This document shows, in pieces, positions 42,764 through 52,000 of a stretch of DNA of 64,000 bases. How positions within the stretch are numbered: position 1 is the first letter of the stretch; every line of letters begins with the position of its first letter. A model generated the notes under the pieces. That model was not told where the DNA came from. It ran no database searches and was given only the letters and a program-made list of their open reading frames with translations. This DNA is from Bacteroidales bacterium UBA5072 (GTDB lineage: Bacteria > Bacteroidota > Bacteroidia > Bacteroidales > UBA10428). The translations under genes were made by a program, and so were the position numbers. The stretch spans positions 20,385 to 84,384 of the forward strand of contig DIAS01000193.1 in the NCBI GenBank assembly GCA_002415855.1, in the 5' to 3' direction.

Positions 42764-44671
42764 ATGAAAAACCTAGTTGGTCGGGTATTGCCATTGCTCT
42801 TTGTATTGATGGGTTGCAACGGTTTATTGGCGCAGGATAGTCTGAAGATCGGGATGAAGAATAACGCCTACCAGTATTTAATTGAAAAAGACTATGTAAA
42901 GGCGTTACCCCTTTACCGGGAATTATTAAAATCCTTTCCCAAGGAACCGGACTACCAGTATGGTGTTGGTGTATGCCTTGTTAATCTCAACCAGGAACTG
43001 GATGAAGCCATAAATCTCCTCCGGTTGGTGGTGCTGGCTGACAACCAACCCATGGCATTGTATTACCTCGGACGGGCCTTGCACCTGAATTACTCCTTTG
43101 ATGAAGCGATCAAAGTTTATTCCAGGTTTCTTGTTGCCGGTAAGGGACCTGACATTAAATCGCTTGATGTTGAGCGTCAGATTGAAATGGCCAGAAACGG
43201 CTTGGAATTCACACATTCGGGGCATTCCGTGAATGTACTGAATTCTCGGACCATTCAGGTTGAACAATTGCAGCTGGCCGCTGAGATAAATGGATCGGGA
43301 AAATTAATGAAAAAACCGGCGGAGTTTTGCAGCAAATCTGATTTGAAAGCTGACTACAGGCCCTGGATGTTTCTGCCAGCTTATACCGAGATCAATGAGT
43401 ATATTTATGTTCCAGGTATGGAAAAATACACGGAAAATCAAAAACAGCTGTTCCGTATAAAGAACATCAACCATTCAACCTGGGGCGTTCCGGAGTCCCT
43501 GGGCTCCACAATCAATACCGCCTATGATGAGGAATTCCCTTATTTCGATAGCAGATCCTCGATTTTGTATTTCAGCTCAAAAGGACATTCAAGCATGGGC
43601 GGTTATGATATTTTCAGAACAGTTTATGACTGGAATACAAAAACCTGGTCAAAACCCGAAAACCTGGGATTTCCCATTAATTCGCCCGCCGATGATTATC
43701 TTTTTATTACAGATGAATTCAGCCACACAGCTTCATTTGCCTCATCACGGAGTACCGGGCCAAACCAGGTAAGCATATACCGGATAAAACTTGAGCACGA
43801 TACAACAGGTATCCGATTCTTGAATGTGGATGAAATACGCAAAGCATCACAACTTCACATTGAGCCTGTTTTGCCGGCAATGCCGGCTGAACAGGCTGAA
43901 GAACTGCCCTTGCCCTCCAGGAAAGACTACAACAAAGTATTGGCAGAAGCCATGCAGTTACAGCTGACGGCAGACTCCCTGTCACGTATAACAAGGGACA
44001 AACGTATTCTTGCCAAGGATTCGCCGGATGATGCGATGAAAAAGCAGCTGGTTGCTGAAATCATTCAATCAGACAAAGAGGCTAAGTACTATCAGAGAGA
44101 GGCAGATCGCAAATTCCAGGAAGCCAGGGAGCTGAAATCTGAGGAGATGCCCGTGATCAATGAAGCGGATACCATGATCGTACTGACAAAGGAAATTAAC
44201 GGAATAAAAGTTTACCAGTATAAGGATACACAGTCAGAGGCGGATAATAATGTTCCGGAGATTGCTGTCATTGCGGCCCCGCCGGCGCATGAAACTCCCG
44301 GCCCTCCCCTGGCGGCTGATGAATTTGTCCTGCTTGAGAAGTCTCCATACAGCGAATCAGCGCCCATTCCCCAGGGCCTGGAAACATACCCGGGATTGGT
44401 CTATCGGATTCAGTTGGGTGTCTTCAGCAAAGTGAAGCCGCAGGATGCATTCGGCGGGATCAGTCCGGTATACTATGAGCAGGCAAGCGGTACAAACGTT
44501 CTGAAATACTTTGCAGGGCTCTTTCACAGCTTAAATGCCGTGAACAGTGCGCTTGAACAGGTAAGATCCAGGGGTTTTCAGGATGCCTTTGTCGTAGCAT
44601 TTCTCGACGGGAATCCGATTTCAACGGAGAAAGCAAGAGAGATCGAGTTTGAGTCATTTAAGTTGAAATAG
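42764..44671 (+). CDS. Exported TPR-PD40-SPOR envelope protein
   Basis: A 635-residue protein. A signal peptide (MKNLVGRVLPLLFVLMGCNG, ending LLAQ) is followed by TPR-like helices (about 20-130: DYVKALPLYRELLKSFP), PD40 beta-propeller strands (about 195-340: EEFPYFDSRSSILYFSSKGH, MGGYDIFR), a charged helical linker (about 360-480) and a C-terminal SPOR domain (YRIQLGVFSKVKP through GFQDAFVVAFLDG) that should bind denuded peptidoglycan. The TPR-propeller front recalls T9SS-associated PorE-type proteins, with SPOR in place of OmpA. ATG 42743 is an alternative start. Confidence 0.75.
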   Translation: MKNLVGRVLPLLFVLMGCNGLLAQDSLKIGMKNNAYQYLIEKDYVKALPLYRELLKSFPKEPDYQYGVGVCLVNLNQELDEAINLLRLVVLADNQPMALYYLGRALHLNYSFDEAIKVYSRFLVAGKGPDIKSLDVERQIEMARNGLEFTHSGHSVNVLNSRTIQVEQLQLAAEINGSGKLMKKPAEFCSKSDLKADYRPWMFLPAYTEINEYIYVPGMEKYTENQKQLFRIKNINHSTWGVPESLGSTINTAYDEEFPYFDSRSSILYFSSKGHSSMGGYDIFRTVYDWNTKTWSKPENLGFPINSPADDYLFITDEFSHTASFASSRSTGPNQVSIYRIKLEHDTTGIRFLNVDEIRKASQLHIEPVLPAMPAEQAEELPLPSRKDYNKVLAEAMQLQLTADSLSRITRDKRILAKDSPDDAMKKQLVAEIIQSDKEAKYYQREADRKFQEARELKSEEMPVINEADTMIVLTKEINGIKVYQYKDTQSEADNNVPEIAVIAAPPAHETPGPPLAADEFVLLEKSPYSESAPIPQGLETYPGLVYRIQLGVFSKVKPQDAFGGISPVYYEQASGTNVLKYFAGLFHSLNAVNSALEQVRSRGFQDAFVVAFLDGNPISTEKAREIEFESFKLK

Positions 44672-44685
44672 TTTTTGTAATTTTG
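44657..44685 (+). promoter_or_regulatory. Promoter of clpS-nfeD-floA
   Basis: TTTA (44657-44660), 17 bases, then TAATTTTG (44678-44685). The downstream box is an exact TAnnTTTG match and the upstream box has one mismatch. It overlaps the last codons of the SPOR protein gene. Confidence 0.5.
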
Positions 44686-44732
44686 CAGGATATGAAAACG
44701 AACATCCTGAAGATTCTCCCTGTTGTCTGCTT

Positions 44733-45020
44733 ATGAGACCAAAAGAACATACAAAAAATAAGCCGGATTTTGAAGAACTGGTTGATGAGGGCAAATCAGA
44801 AGGTCACTTTCTGATCCTCCACAATGATGATGTGCATAGCTTCGATTATGTGATCGATACCCTGATGGAGGTATGTGATATGGAAGCCACGCAGGCCGAA
44901 CAGTGCACCTACCTGGTTCATTACAAGGGTAAATGTGATGTTAAAAAGGGTTCTTTCGTTTCTTTGAAACCATTTAAGGATGGGCTGGTTGAACGCGGTT
45001 TGAATGCCACAATTGATTAA
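44733..45020 (+). CDS. clpS: ClpS adaptor for N-end-rule degradation
   Basis: A 95-residue adaptor that delivers N-degron substrates to ClpAP-type proteases. The N-end pocket motif is ILHNDDVHSFDYVIDTLMEV, with the His of the VHYKGKC segment also conserved. The N-terminal tail is extended and charged, as is common in this phylum. It precedes nfeD by 23 bases, so it is likely part of the same transcript. Confidence 0.9.
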   Translation: MRPKEHTKNKPDFEELVDEGKSEGHFLILHNDDVHSFDYVIDTLMEVCDMEATQAEQCTYLVHYKGKCDVKKGSFVSLKPFKDGLVERGLNATID

Positions 45021-45043
45021 TTCACAAATTTTACTTACGGACC

Positions 45044-45511
45044 ATGTCTTTACTTGCAATCATCATCATCATCCTTCTGGGAATCTTTTTACTTCTGGTT
45101 GAATTTCTCATTATTCCGGGTTTTACTGTTTTCGGCGTGGGTGGTTTTGTCTTCATTTTGCTGGGTATCGGGGCATCTTATTATTACCATGGTGTGCTTT
45201 CGGGCAATCTCACCCTGCTTGGTACTGTGGTGGCCTCGCTGGTTACCATTTACTTTGTTTTTAAACAGAAGACCTGGAAAAAAATAGGCCTGCAGGCCAA
45301 TATCAACAGCAGGAATGAGCCATTTGAACCCGAAAAGATTCATCCCGGTGATTGGGGAAAGACCATCACCCGACTTGCACCTGTGGGGAAAGTCATGGTA
45401 AATGATATCATCTGCGAGGCTAAATCAATCAGCGGATTCATTGATGAAAATTCTGATATTGAAGTTGTAAAAGTATTGAACACGCAAATTATTGTCAAAC
45501 TTAAAAAGTAA
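45044..45511 (+). CDS. NfeD-family membrane protein, partner of flotillin
   Basis: A 155-residue protein with about three N-terminal helices (LLAIIIIILLGIFLLLVEFL, GVGGFVFILLGIGASYY, LLGTVVASLVTIYFVF) and a C-terminal OB-fold NfeD domain (about 95-155: GDWGKTITRLAPVGKVMVND, ISGFIDENSDIEVVKV). NfeD proteins are obligate partners of flotillins in membrane microdomains. floA follows six bases later. This is the short NfeD form, without the ClpP-like protease domain. Confidence 0.88.
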   Translation: MSLLAIIIIILLGIFLLLVEFLIIPGFTVFGVGGFVFILLGIGASYYYHGVLSGNLTLLGTVVASLVTIYFVFKQKTWKKIGLQANINSRNEPFEPEKIHPGDWGKTITRLAPVGKVMVNDIICEAKSISGFIDENSDIEVVKVLNTQIIVKLKK

Positions 45512-45517
45512 CGTATT

Positions 45518-46498
45518 ATGGGACCTGGAATCGGCATCTATCTGGTGGTTGCAGCTGCAGTCATCGTATTTATCTGGTTGTTCTTTTATTTTGTACCACT
45601 TGGATTATGGTTCAGTGCCGTTTTTGCAAGAGTATATGTTCCCATCTGGCAACTGGTGGGTATGCGCATCAGGAAAGTGCCTCCATCCATCATTCTCAAC
45701 AATCTTGTCAGTGCTACAAAGGCAGGCCTGGTGCTCAATGCTGACGAACTTGAGGCTCATTACCTGGCCGGGGGCAACGTAAAGCAAGTAGTAAATGCGT
45801 TGATCTCAGCCGACAAAGCCAATATCCCGCTCGATTTCAAGGCGGGGACTGCCATTGATCTGGCCGGAAGAAATGTATTCGAAGCCGTCCAGATGTCGGT
45901 CAACCCGAAGGTAATTAATACTCCCCCGGTAACAGCCGTAGCCAAGGATGGCATACAGCTGATCTGTAAAGCCCGTGTCACCGTGAGGGCCAACATCCGT
46001 CAACTTGTTGGTGGTGCCGGAGAAGAAACTGTCCTGGCCCGCGTCGGAGAAGGGATCGTATCATCAATCGGTTCTGCCGTCTCTCACAAAGAAGTAATGG
46101 AGAATCCGGATAATATTTCTAAAGTAGTTCTGAACAAAGGCCTTGATGCCGGCACAGCCTTTGAAATACTCTCTATTGATATTGCTGATATTGATATTGG
46201 GAAAAATATTGGTGCTGTTTTGCAAATGGATCAGGCTAACGCTGATAAGAACATAGCACAGGCAAAAGCTGAAGAAAAAAGAGCCATGGCAGTGGCCGTT
46301 GAACAGGAAATGAAGGCAAAAGCACAGGAAGCCCGTGCCAAGGTAATTGAGGCAGAAGTGCAGATTCCCCTTGCCATGGCTGAGGCTTTCCGTTCAGGCA
46401 ACCTGGGTATCATGGATTACTATAAGCTTAAGAACATCGATGCTGACACGCAGATGCGTGACTCAATTGCAAAATCTGAAGGGCAGCAGAAGAAGTAA
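45518..46498 (+). CDS. floA: Flotillin-like SPFH protein FloA
   Basis: A 326-residue membrane scaffold protein. Hydrophobic hairpin-like segments at about 5-50 are followed by the SPFH domain (about 55-210: AGLVLNADELEAHYLAGGNV, AKDGIQLICKARVTVRANI) and an Ala/Glu/Lys-rich coiled coil (about 230-300) of the flotillin type. FloA forms oligomers that organise membrane microdomains. Length and domain order match FloA/YqfA. It is the last gene of clpS-nfeD-floA and is followed by a tandem repeat. Confidence 0.92.
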   Translation: MGPGIGIYLVVAAAVIVFIWLFFYFVPLGLWFSAVFARVYVPIWQLVGMRIRKVPPSIILNNLVSATKAGLVLNADELEAHYLAGGNVKQVVNALISADKANIPLDFKAGTAIDLAGRNVFEAVQMSVNPKVINTPPVTAVAKDGIQLICKARVTVRANIRQLVGGAGEETVLARVGEGIVSSIGSAVSHKEVMENPDNISKVVLNKGLDAGTAFEILSIDIADIDIGKNIGAVLQMDQANADKNIAQAKAEEKRAMAVAVEQEMKAKAQEARAKVIEAEVQIPLAMAEAFRSGNLGIMDYYKLKNIDADTQMRDSIAKSEGQQKK

Positions 46499-46507
46499 GA
46501 AAGTTGT

Positions 46508-46618
46508 GGCTTCGGTTTCGCTCAGCCTGACGCACCTGTCACACTGAGCGGAGTCGAAGTGGACTTGTCACACTGAGCGGAGTCGAAGTGGACTTGTCAC
46601 ACTGAGCGGAGTCGAAGT
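46508..46618. repeat. 29-bp tandem repeats with hairpin between floA and the HAD gene
   Basis: Two perfect 29-base units (46561-46589, 46590-46618), plus a near-perfect one just before (46532-46560), share the core GTCACACTGAGCGGAGTCGA. Upstream, CTTCGGTTTCGCTCAGCCTGACG (46510) is a diverged reverse complement, so the set can fold into a hairpin. It fills the space between convergent genes and may terminate both. The same core occurs inverted in the 36744-36866 element. Confidence 0.8.
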
Positions 46619-46619
46619 G

Positions 46620-47312
46620 CTATAATATATCTTTCAGCGCTGCTATGGTTTCTATTTCCCAGGTGGGTTCCACAGCACAGGTTTTGTTGCCGGTATTATA
46701 GTATACCTGGTCAATGCCGGCATTATAGGCTCCGCGGATATCAGCCTCAGGATCATCACCGATCATCAGGCATTCATTTTTATGGGCATGGATTGATTTG
46801 ACGGCGTACTCAAAGATTCTCCTGTCAGGCTTCTGATACCCCACCATTTCTGCCATGAACAGCTTGGTGAAATATGACTGCAGATTGCAGCTGCTGATCT
46901 TTTTTATCTGAACCTCAGCAAAGCCATTGGTAAGGATATACAGGCTATACCGGTCAGCAAGATAATGAAGGGTATCATGGACACCCGGAAATAAGTTATT
47001 CTTTAGTGGTGCTTCCCCGACATACAATTCTCCGACCTGTTGGGCCAAATTCGCATCATTGATACCCATTTCCCTGAATGTCATCACCATACGCTCAGCA
47101 CGCATATGGTCTTTTTTCATTTTCCCTTTCCGGTATTCTATCCACAGGGATTCATTATGCTTTTCATAGGATTCGAGAAATTTTTCAAAATCAGGTATCC
47201 TTTCAAGCAGGCCCAGCTTATTGAAAATACCCCAGAAGGCTTCACGGGCATTTGCCTTGAAATCCCACAGGGTATTATCCAGATCAAAAAAAAGGTGTCG
47301 GTAAGTTTTCAA
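46620..47312 (-). CDS. HAD-superfamily hydrolase, YjjG-type
   Basis: A 230-residue phosphatase with an alpha-helical C1 cap. Motif I is FFDLDNTLWDF with the nucleophile and acid aspartates, motif II is YILTNGF, motif III is the lysine in GYQKPDRRIF, and motif IV is MIGDDPEADIRGA. YjjG-like enzymes dephosphorylate nucleoside monophosphates; the true substrate is not readable. The gene converges on the 29-bp repeats and is divergent from murF-alr. Confidence 0.88.
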   Translation of the reverse strand: MKTYRHLFFDLDNTLWDFKANAREAFWGIFNKLGLLERIPDFEKFLESYEKHNESLWIEYRKGKMKKDHMRAERMVMTFREMGINDANLAQQVGELYVGEAPLKNNLFPGVHDTLHYLADRYSLYILTNGFAEVQIKKISSCNLQSYFTKLFMAEMVGYQKPDRRIFEYAVKSIHAHKNECLMIGDDPEADIRGAYNAGIDQVYYNTGNKTCAVEPTWEIETIAALKDIL

Positions 47313-47340
47313 ATTTTCTGCTGAATTGCTTTTATATTTG
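47307..47340 (+). promoter_or_regulatory. Possible murF-alr promoter
   Basis: TTTC (47307-47310), 22 bases, then TATATTTG (47333-47340), the latter an exact TAnnTTTG match. It overlaps the start of the divergent HAD gene and would leave a leader of about 60 bases. Confidence 0.4.
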
Positions 47341-47407
47341 TACAGCTCTAGGAAATTCTTTTTAACGACTGCAAAAGTATAATTCTGCCTGCAAAATTAT
47401 TTCTTAA

Positions 47408-49873
47408 ATGGGAATTTATTCGCTAGGAAAAATAGCTGAAATCACAGGGGGCATTTTGGAGGGTGAATCCAATATCAGTATCCGGCAATTGCTTATCGAC
47501 AGCAGATCAACTACCGTATCATCGTCCTCTCTTTTTATTGCCATCTCGGGTGAGCGGCATGACGGACACCGTTATGTGGCAGAGTTATACCACAGAGGTA
47601 TCAGGGCGTTCATGATATCCCGTATGGTGGAGGCATACCGGTCCATGACCGGTGCAGGTTTTGTGATCGTGAAAGATACACTGGCTGCACTGCAGGAGCT
47701 TGCACATTTTCACCGGCAGCAATATGACTGCACTGTTGTGGCCATTGCCGGAAGTAATGGCAAGACCATTGTAAAAGAATGGCTTTATCATTGTCTTTCT
47801 GAGAAATATCAGATTACCCGAAGTCCCAAAAGCTATAATTCCCAGGTTGGTGTGCCACTTTCACTTTGGCTGATGGATGAGAATACCGGCATGGGTATTT
47901 TTGAGGCAGGAATTTCACGTCCTGGAGAAATGGTGCGCCTGGAGCGTATGATCGGTCCTGCTGTGGGAATTCTTACCAACATTGGCGAGGCTCACCAGGA
48001 GAACTTCACCAGCATTGAAGAAAAGATCAGTGAAAAACTCCTGTTGTTCAGCAATTGCCACACCCTGATCTATAGCTGTGACCAGGCTCCGGTGCAAAAT
48101 GTGCTGCGTAAAATGCCACAGTTCTCCGGTGTCAGGCTGTTCGGATGGTCTGTTCATGGTGCAGGCGAAGTTCAGTACACCGATATTGTGAAACAATCCG
48201 GTAAGACCACCTTCAACGTTACATACAAGGACCAGGTTTTTCAAATCGCAATTCCTTTCACCGACAGTGCTTCCATTGAAAATGCACAGCATTGTCTGGC
48301 TTTTATGTTATGGCTCGGGGCCGATATGGAAACGATGGTGTCGGGGATGAATGATCTCCCGCCGGTTGCCATGCGTCTGGAGCAGAAAAGTGCCATCAAT
48401 GGCTGTACACTGATCAACGACAGTTACAATTCAGATTTCAATTCCCTGTCAATTGCGCTGGAAGTGCTCAACCGCCAGTTACAACATGCCCGGAAGACCG
48501 TCATCCTGTCCGATATCCTGCAAAGCGGCAAAAAGCTTGATGAATTGTATGGAAAAGTTGATGCGCTTCTGCTTGAAAAAGGAATAACACGCCTTATTGG
48601 AATCGGGAATGCCATCAGCGAACACGCCGGTCTGTTCACCATGCCCGGCAAATTCTACAGGACAACCCGGGATTTCACGGACAGTTTTAATGCTGATGAC
48701 TTCAGGGATGAGGCTATTCTGATCAAGGGATCCCGACAGTACGAATTTGAGAAAATCGCTGCGTTGCTCGAACAAAAAAAACATACTACCCGTGTTGAAA
48801 TCAACCTGGAGGCCCTGGTACATAACCTGAATTATTTCAGGTCGTTGCTGCAGCCCGGTACAAAGACTATGGTCATGGTCAAAGCTTTGTCATATGGTTC
48901 CGGTCGGCATGAGATTGCCAGTATTCTTCAGTTTCAACGGGTTGACTATCTTGGCGTTGCCATTGCCGATGAAGGGGTCAGTCTTAGACAGGCCGGCATA
49001 TCCCTGCCCATTATGGTGATGAACCCCGAACCCGAGTCATTTGATACCATGATCCATTACAGACTCGAACCTGAAATTTACAGCTTCAGGATCCTGGATC
49101 AGTTTAACAAAGCTGCCAGCCGCAACCAGGAAATTGACTATCCGGTTCATATCAAACTCGACACGGGCATGCACAGAATGGGATTTCTGTCCGGTGAAAC
49201 AGCACTGCTCTGCCAGGAGCTTCACCGCCTGAAGCACATAAAAGTTTGTTCTGTGTTTTCACACCTGGCAGGAAGCGATGAAGAAATATTCGATGAGTTT
49301 ACAACTTCACAGATCGCAGCATTTAAAACGTCGTCCGAGAGGATCATTGATGTATTGGGCTATCCTGTGATCAGGCATATTCTTAATACTTCAGGCATTG
49401 AAAGATTTCCGGAAGCGCAGTTCGACATGGTCCGTCTGGGCATAGGACTCTATGGGATCAGCAGTGTTGACTCCCGCAGACTCCGCAATGTCAGCACGCT
49501 TAAAAGCACCATTTTGCAGATCAAACCGGTGGTCCCCGGTGAAACAGTTGGTTATGGCCGTCGAGGCAAACCTGAAAGGCCTTCACAGATTGCCATTGTG
49601 CCCATCGGTTATGGCGACGGGTTGAACCGCCGGCTGGGCAACGGCAAGGGTAAATTCTTCATCAGGGGGAAAATGGCTCCCATCATGGGAAATATCTGTA
49701 TGGACATGACCATGATTGATGTCACCGGTACCGGGGCAAAGGAAGGAGATGAGGTGGTCATCTTCGGGGAAAAGATCCCAATAACCAAAATGGCCGCACA
49801 ACTTGATACGATTCCATATGAAATACTGACGAGCGTATCAGAACGCGTCAAAAGGGTTTATTTTCACGAATAA
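47408..49873 (+). CDS. Bifunctional MurF-alanine racemase fusion
   Basis: An 821-residue fusion. Residues about 1-455 are MurF, which adds D-Ala-D-Ala to UDP-MurNAc-tripeptide; the ATP loop is AIAGSNGKTIVKEW with K119, and a Mur ligase central motif NIGEAHQENF follows. Residues about 465-821 are a fold-III alanine racemase: the PLP lysine is K492 in MVKALSYGSG, the catalytic tyrosine lies in VGYGRRG, and DTGMHRMGF and GNICMDMTMIDVTG are conserved. The fusion couples D-Ala supply with its use in peptidoglycan synthesis and is common in Bacteroidota. The MurF Thr after GK is followed by Ile-Val instead of the usual Thr, a mild variation. Confidence 0.94.
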   Translation: MGIYSLGKIAEITGGILEGESNISIRQLLIDSRSTTVSSSSLFIAISGERHDGHRYVAELYHRGIRAFMISRMVEAYRSMTGAGFVIVKDTLAALQELAHFHRQQYDCTVVAIAGSNGKTIVKEWLYHCLSEKYQITRSPKSYNSQVGVPLSLWLMDENTGMGIFEAGISRPGEMVRLERMIGPAVGILTNIGEAHQENFTSIEEKISEKLLLFSNCHTLIYSCDQAPVQNVLRKMPQFSGVRLFGWSVHGAGEVQYTDIVKQSGKTTFNVTYKDQVFQIAIPFTDSASIENAQHCLAFMLWLGADMETMVSGMNDLPPVAMRLEQKSAINGCTLINDSYNSDFNSLSIALEVLNRQLQHARKTVILSDILQSGKKLDELYGKVDALLLEKGITRLIGIGNAISEHAGLFTMPGKFYRTTRDFTDSFNADDFRDEAILIKGSRQYEFEKIAALLEQKKHTTRVEINLEALVHNLNYFRSLLQPGTKTMVMVKALSYGSGRHEIASILQFQRVDYLGVAIADEGVSLRQAGISLPIMVMNPEPESFDTMIHYRLEPEIYSFRILDQFNKAASRNQEIDYPVHIKLDTGMHRMGFLSGETALLCQELHRLKHIKVCSVFSHLAGSDEEIFDEFTTSQIAAFKTSSERIIDVLGYPVIRHILNTSGIERFPEAQFDMVRLGIGLYGISSVDSRRLRNVSTLKSTILQIKPVVPGETVGYGRRGKPERPSQIAIVPIGYGDGLNRRLGNGKGKFFIRGKMAPIMGNICMDMTMIDVTGTGAKEGDEVVIFGEKIPITKMAAQLDTIPYEILTSVSERVKRVYFHE

Positions 49874-49889
49874 AGGCAAGTGATTGTGT

Positions 49890-50885
49890 TTATCTCTTCC
49901 TGACCTTTTCCTGCTCATCATACCATCCCAGGATCCTTTCAGCCAGAATTTTCCAGTCGAACTGACGGATGTACCTGCTGCCGTTAGCGGAGAGTTTCCT
50001 ACGCAAATCAACTGACAGGATAAGCTTTTCAATTCCTTTGGATATGCTTCTTGCATTTCTTCCGACAAAGATCCCCGTTTCGCCGTCGACGATCATATCA
50101 AGAGTCCCTGAATGCGTTGTCACCACGGGAATGCCACATGCCATGGCCTCGGCCACCGTATTAGCCCAGCCGGCCTGCTTTTCAGCCGAAACAAAAATAT
50201 CTGCCCTGTGGAAGAGTTCGACATTTTTCTCCACAGGATGATTCATAACAAATTCAAAAGGCACGCATGTGGTGAAGGCCTCATTTACAGCTGACATGGT
50301 TCTGTTTACGGGTGTATCAAAAAGGAGCAGTCTGATAAAGGGGTATTTCTTGTAAAGCCGTTCACAGGCCTTAACCACCAGACCAGATCCTTTCTGGTGC
50401 TCGGAAAGACGCCCGTAGAACAGTATTGTAAAGGGTTCCTCCTGTTTCCTGTCCCTGGTTTCCCGGGCATAAAACAGGTCATTGTTTATGCCTCCCATGG
50501 CAAGAAAGGGAGTTGTTCTGAACCAGCGTTTATCGTACCGGTAGATGTTGGTTGAACAGGCAAAGGTGTGTAATCGTTTGTCTTTTATCATGGTCCTTGC
50601 CTTATGACGGAGGCTGACATGGTAAAAGATCTTGTATTGTGCATCTGCGCCAGTAAGAATATCCTTGTTCTTCCGGTCAGTTATGAAAAGCATGTCGTTA
50701 TAATCGTGCTTTAGATCGTCGAATGTGGCATATCTGAGATCATGCCTGGTCCATTCAGGCGGAGCACCGGAAGGTGTGTAGATTGTGAACCGATGTCCCT
50801 TGTTCTGAAACGCCCTGCCAAGTTCAATGAATCGTTTCACGCCCCCGTAAAGATAAGTATGAGGTAAGATGGCCCCGATATTCAT
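49890..50885 (-). CDS. GT4-type glycosyltransferase
   Basis: A 331-residue GT-B enzyme. The N-terminus (GAILPHTYLYGGVKRFIELG) is the acceptor domain. The donor domain has LFYGRLSEHQKGSGLVVKAC and the E-x7-E region FVSAEKQAGWANTVAEAMAC, which bind the nucleotide sugar. It is expected to act in surface polysaccharide or LPS synthesis. The next gene on the same strand, 40 bases upstream, is a GT2 enzyme, so the pair probably builds the same glycan. Confidence 0.85.
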   Translation of the reverse strand: MNIGAILPHTYLYGGVKRFIELGRAFQNKGHRFTIYTPSGAPPEWTRHDLRYATFDDLKHDYNDMLFITDRKNKDILTGADAQYKIFYHVSLRHKARTMIKDKRLHTFACSTNIYRYDKRWFRTTPFLAMGGINNDLFYARETRDRKQEEPFTILFYGRLSEHQKGSGLVVKACERLYKKYPFIRLLLFDTPVNRTMSAVNEAFTTCVPFEFVMNHPVEKNVELFHRADIFVSAEKQAGWANTVAEAMACGIPVVTTHSGTLDMIVDGETGIFVGRNARSISKGIEKLILSVDLRRKLSANGSRYIRQFDWKILAERILGWYDEQEKVRKR

Positions 50886-50925
50886 AGTGTCGGTCTGTTT
50901 ATTTCAATACCTAAGAAAAAAGCCG

Positions 50926-51840
50926 TTAATCAAGATCCCAAAGTTTTTTTGTACTTCCCGATGAGGCAAAAGAACCAGCAATAAGTTTAAGCCTGCTTTT
51001 CAGCAATGCCGTTCTGGGGATTCGTTGGGTTATCTTCACGCTGCTGAATGGAGCACCACGTTGAAGCATGTGCCGCATAAACGCTGAAGAGGTAATTCGC
51101 CATTTGGAAAGAAATTGCCTGGCACCCTTGTTCTTTTTTACCCTCCCGGTTGACCTGGCCTCGAAGTGGTATACCCTGCTTTTGTCCACGCCCTTAAAGT
51201 ACCTGACGCCGGCCAGGTAAAGTTTAGCCGAGAAATCAGGGTCGGAGTAAAGGCCGGGGGAAAATTCAATGCTGTACCCGCCGACCAGATCCCATAGCTC
51301 CCTGTGAATGATTGCAGGTGGCCATGTCGCTCCTTTCCAGTCTCCGTGCGGCAGGTCTTTGTAATGCTGCAGCAGGTCATTTTCTCGGAAATTATTGACA
51401 TCTTCTCCGAAATTGGCTGGTGATATGACACTCCTGCACCAGAACTTCCGCGGCTGTATAACGGTAGAGGACAAATAAAACCGGTTGTCCGGCAGGACTT
51501 CAATTTCATCTGACAGGGCGGAATCCCAGCCGGGACAGACATACATATCATCATTCAGAAAGACCAGGTAATCAGTCTGTACCAGGCTGCGCATAGCATT
51601 CATGGACCAGCATACGCCAACATTTTTTTTACTGTACGTGTAGGAAAACGGGTTTTCTTTCACCCAATCCAGGGTTCCGTCTGTTCCTTCATTCACGTGG
51701 ATAATTATCTGGTGGCTGAAAGCCGAGTTCTGCCTGATGCTTTTTATACACAATTGCAGAAAAGGCAGGTTGTTCCAGGTAGGGATAAGGATGGAAAACC
51801 TGGCATTTTCAATGGTTTCTTTGTGCCGAAGATCGATCAT
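50926..51840 (-). CDS. GT2 glycosyltransferase
   Basis: A 304-residue GT-A enzyme. Motifs are FSILIPTWNNLPFLQLCIKS, the donor-binding DYLVFLNDDMYV (DxD-like NDD) and a later GDWKGATWPPAIIHRELWD. I start at ATG 51838-51840 (MIDLRHKETIENARF); the frame reaches back to 51921 but those residues look unrelated. Its C-terminus ends in a Lys/Arg-rich region without membrane helices. It is paired with the GT4 gene downstream. Confidence 0.85.
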   Translation of the reverse strand: MIDLRHKETIENARFSILIPTWNNLPFLQLCIKSIRQNSAFSHQIIIHVNEGTDGTLDWVKENPFSYTYSKKNVGVCWSMNAMRSLVQTDYLVFLNDDMYVCPGWDSALSDEIEVLPDNRFYLSSTVIQPRKFWCRSVISPANFGEDVNNFRENDLLQHYKDLPHGDWKGATWPPAIIHRELWDLVGGYSIEFSPGLYSDPDFSAKLYLAGVRYFKGVDKSRVYHFEARSTGRVKKNKGARQFLSKWRITSSAFMRHMLQRGAPFSSVKITQRIPRTALLKSRLKLIAGSFASSGSTKKLWDLD

Positions 51841-51956
51841 GCATGCAGTGTTAATACCGGACCAATGTTGAGGCTGCAAATATAAGGCAATAAAGCGAAT
51901 ACACAAATGGATACTCGTCACCTGTTGTCAATTATCCGCGTATTCGCAGGAATTGT

Positions 51957-51964
51957 TATTTTTG
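51957..51964 (+). promoter_or_regulatory. Possible -7 box of the purine permease gene
   Basis: TATTTTTG matches TAnnTTTG exactly, 36 bases before the chosen start. No upstream TTTG at suitable spacing was seen. Confidence 0.35.
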
Positions 51965-52000
51965 ATCATATTTTTCAGTGCATCATTAAATCACCGGGGA

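Noticed and set aside
46532..46618. CRISPR array
   Set aside because: The 29-base units are directly adjacent, without spacers, and no cas gene is present.
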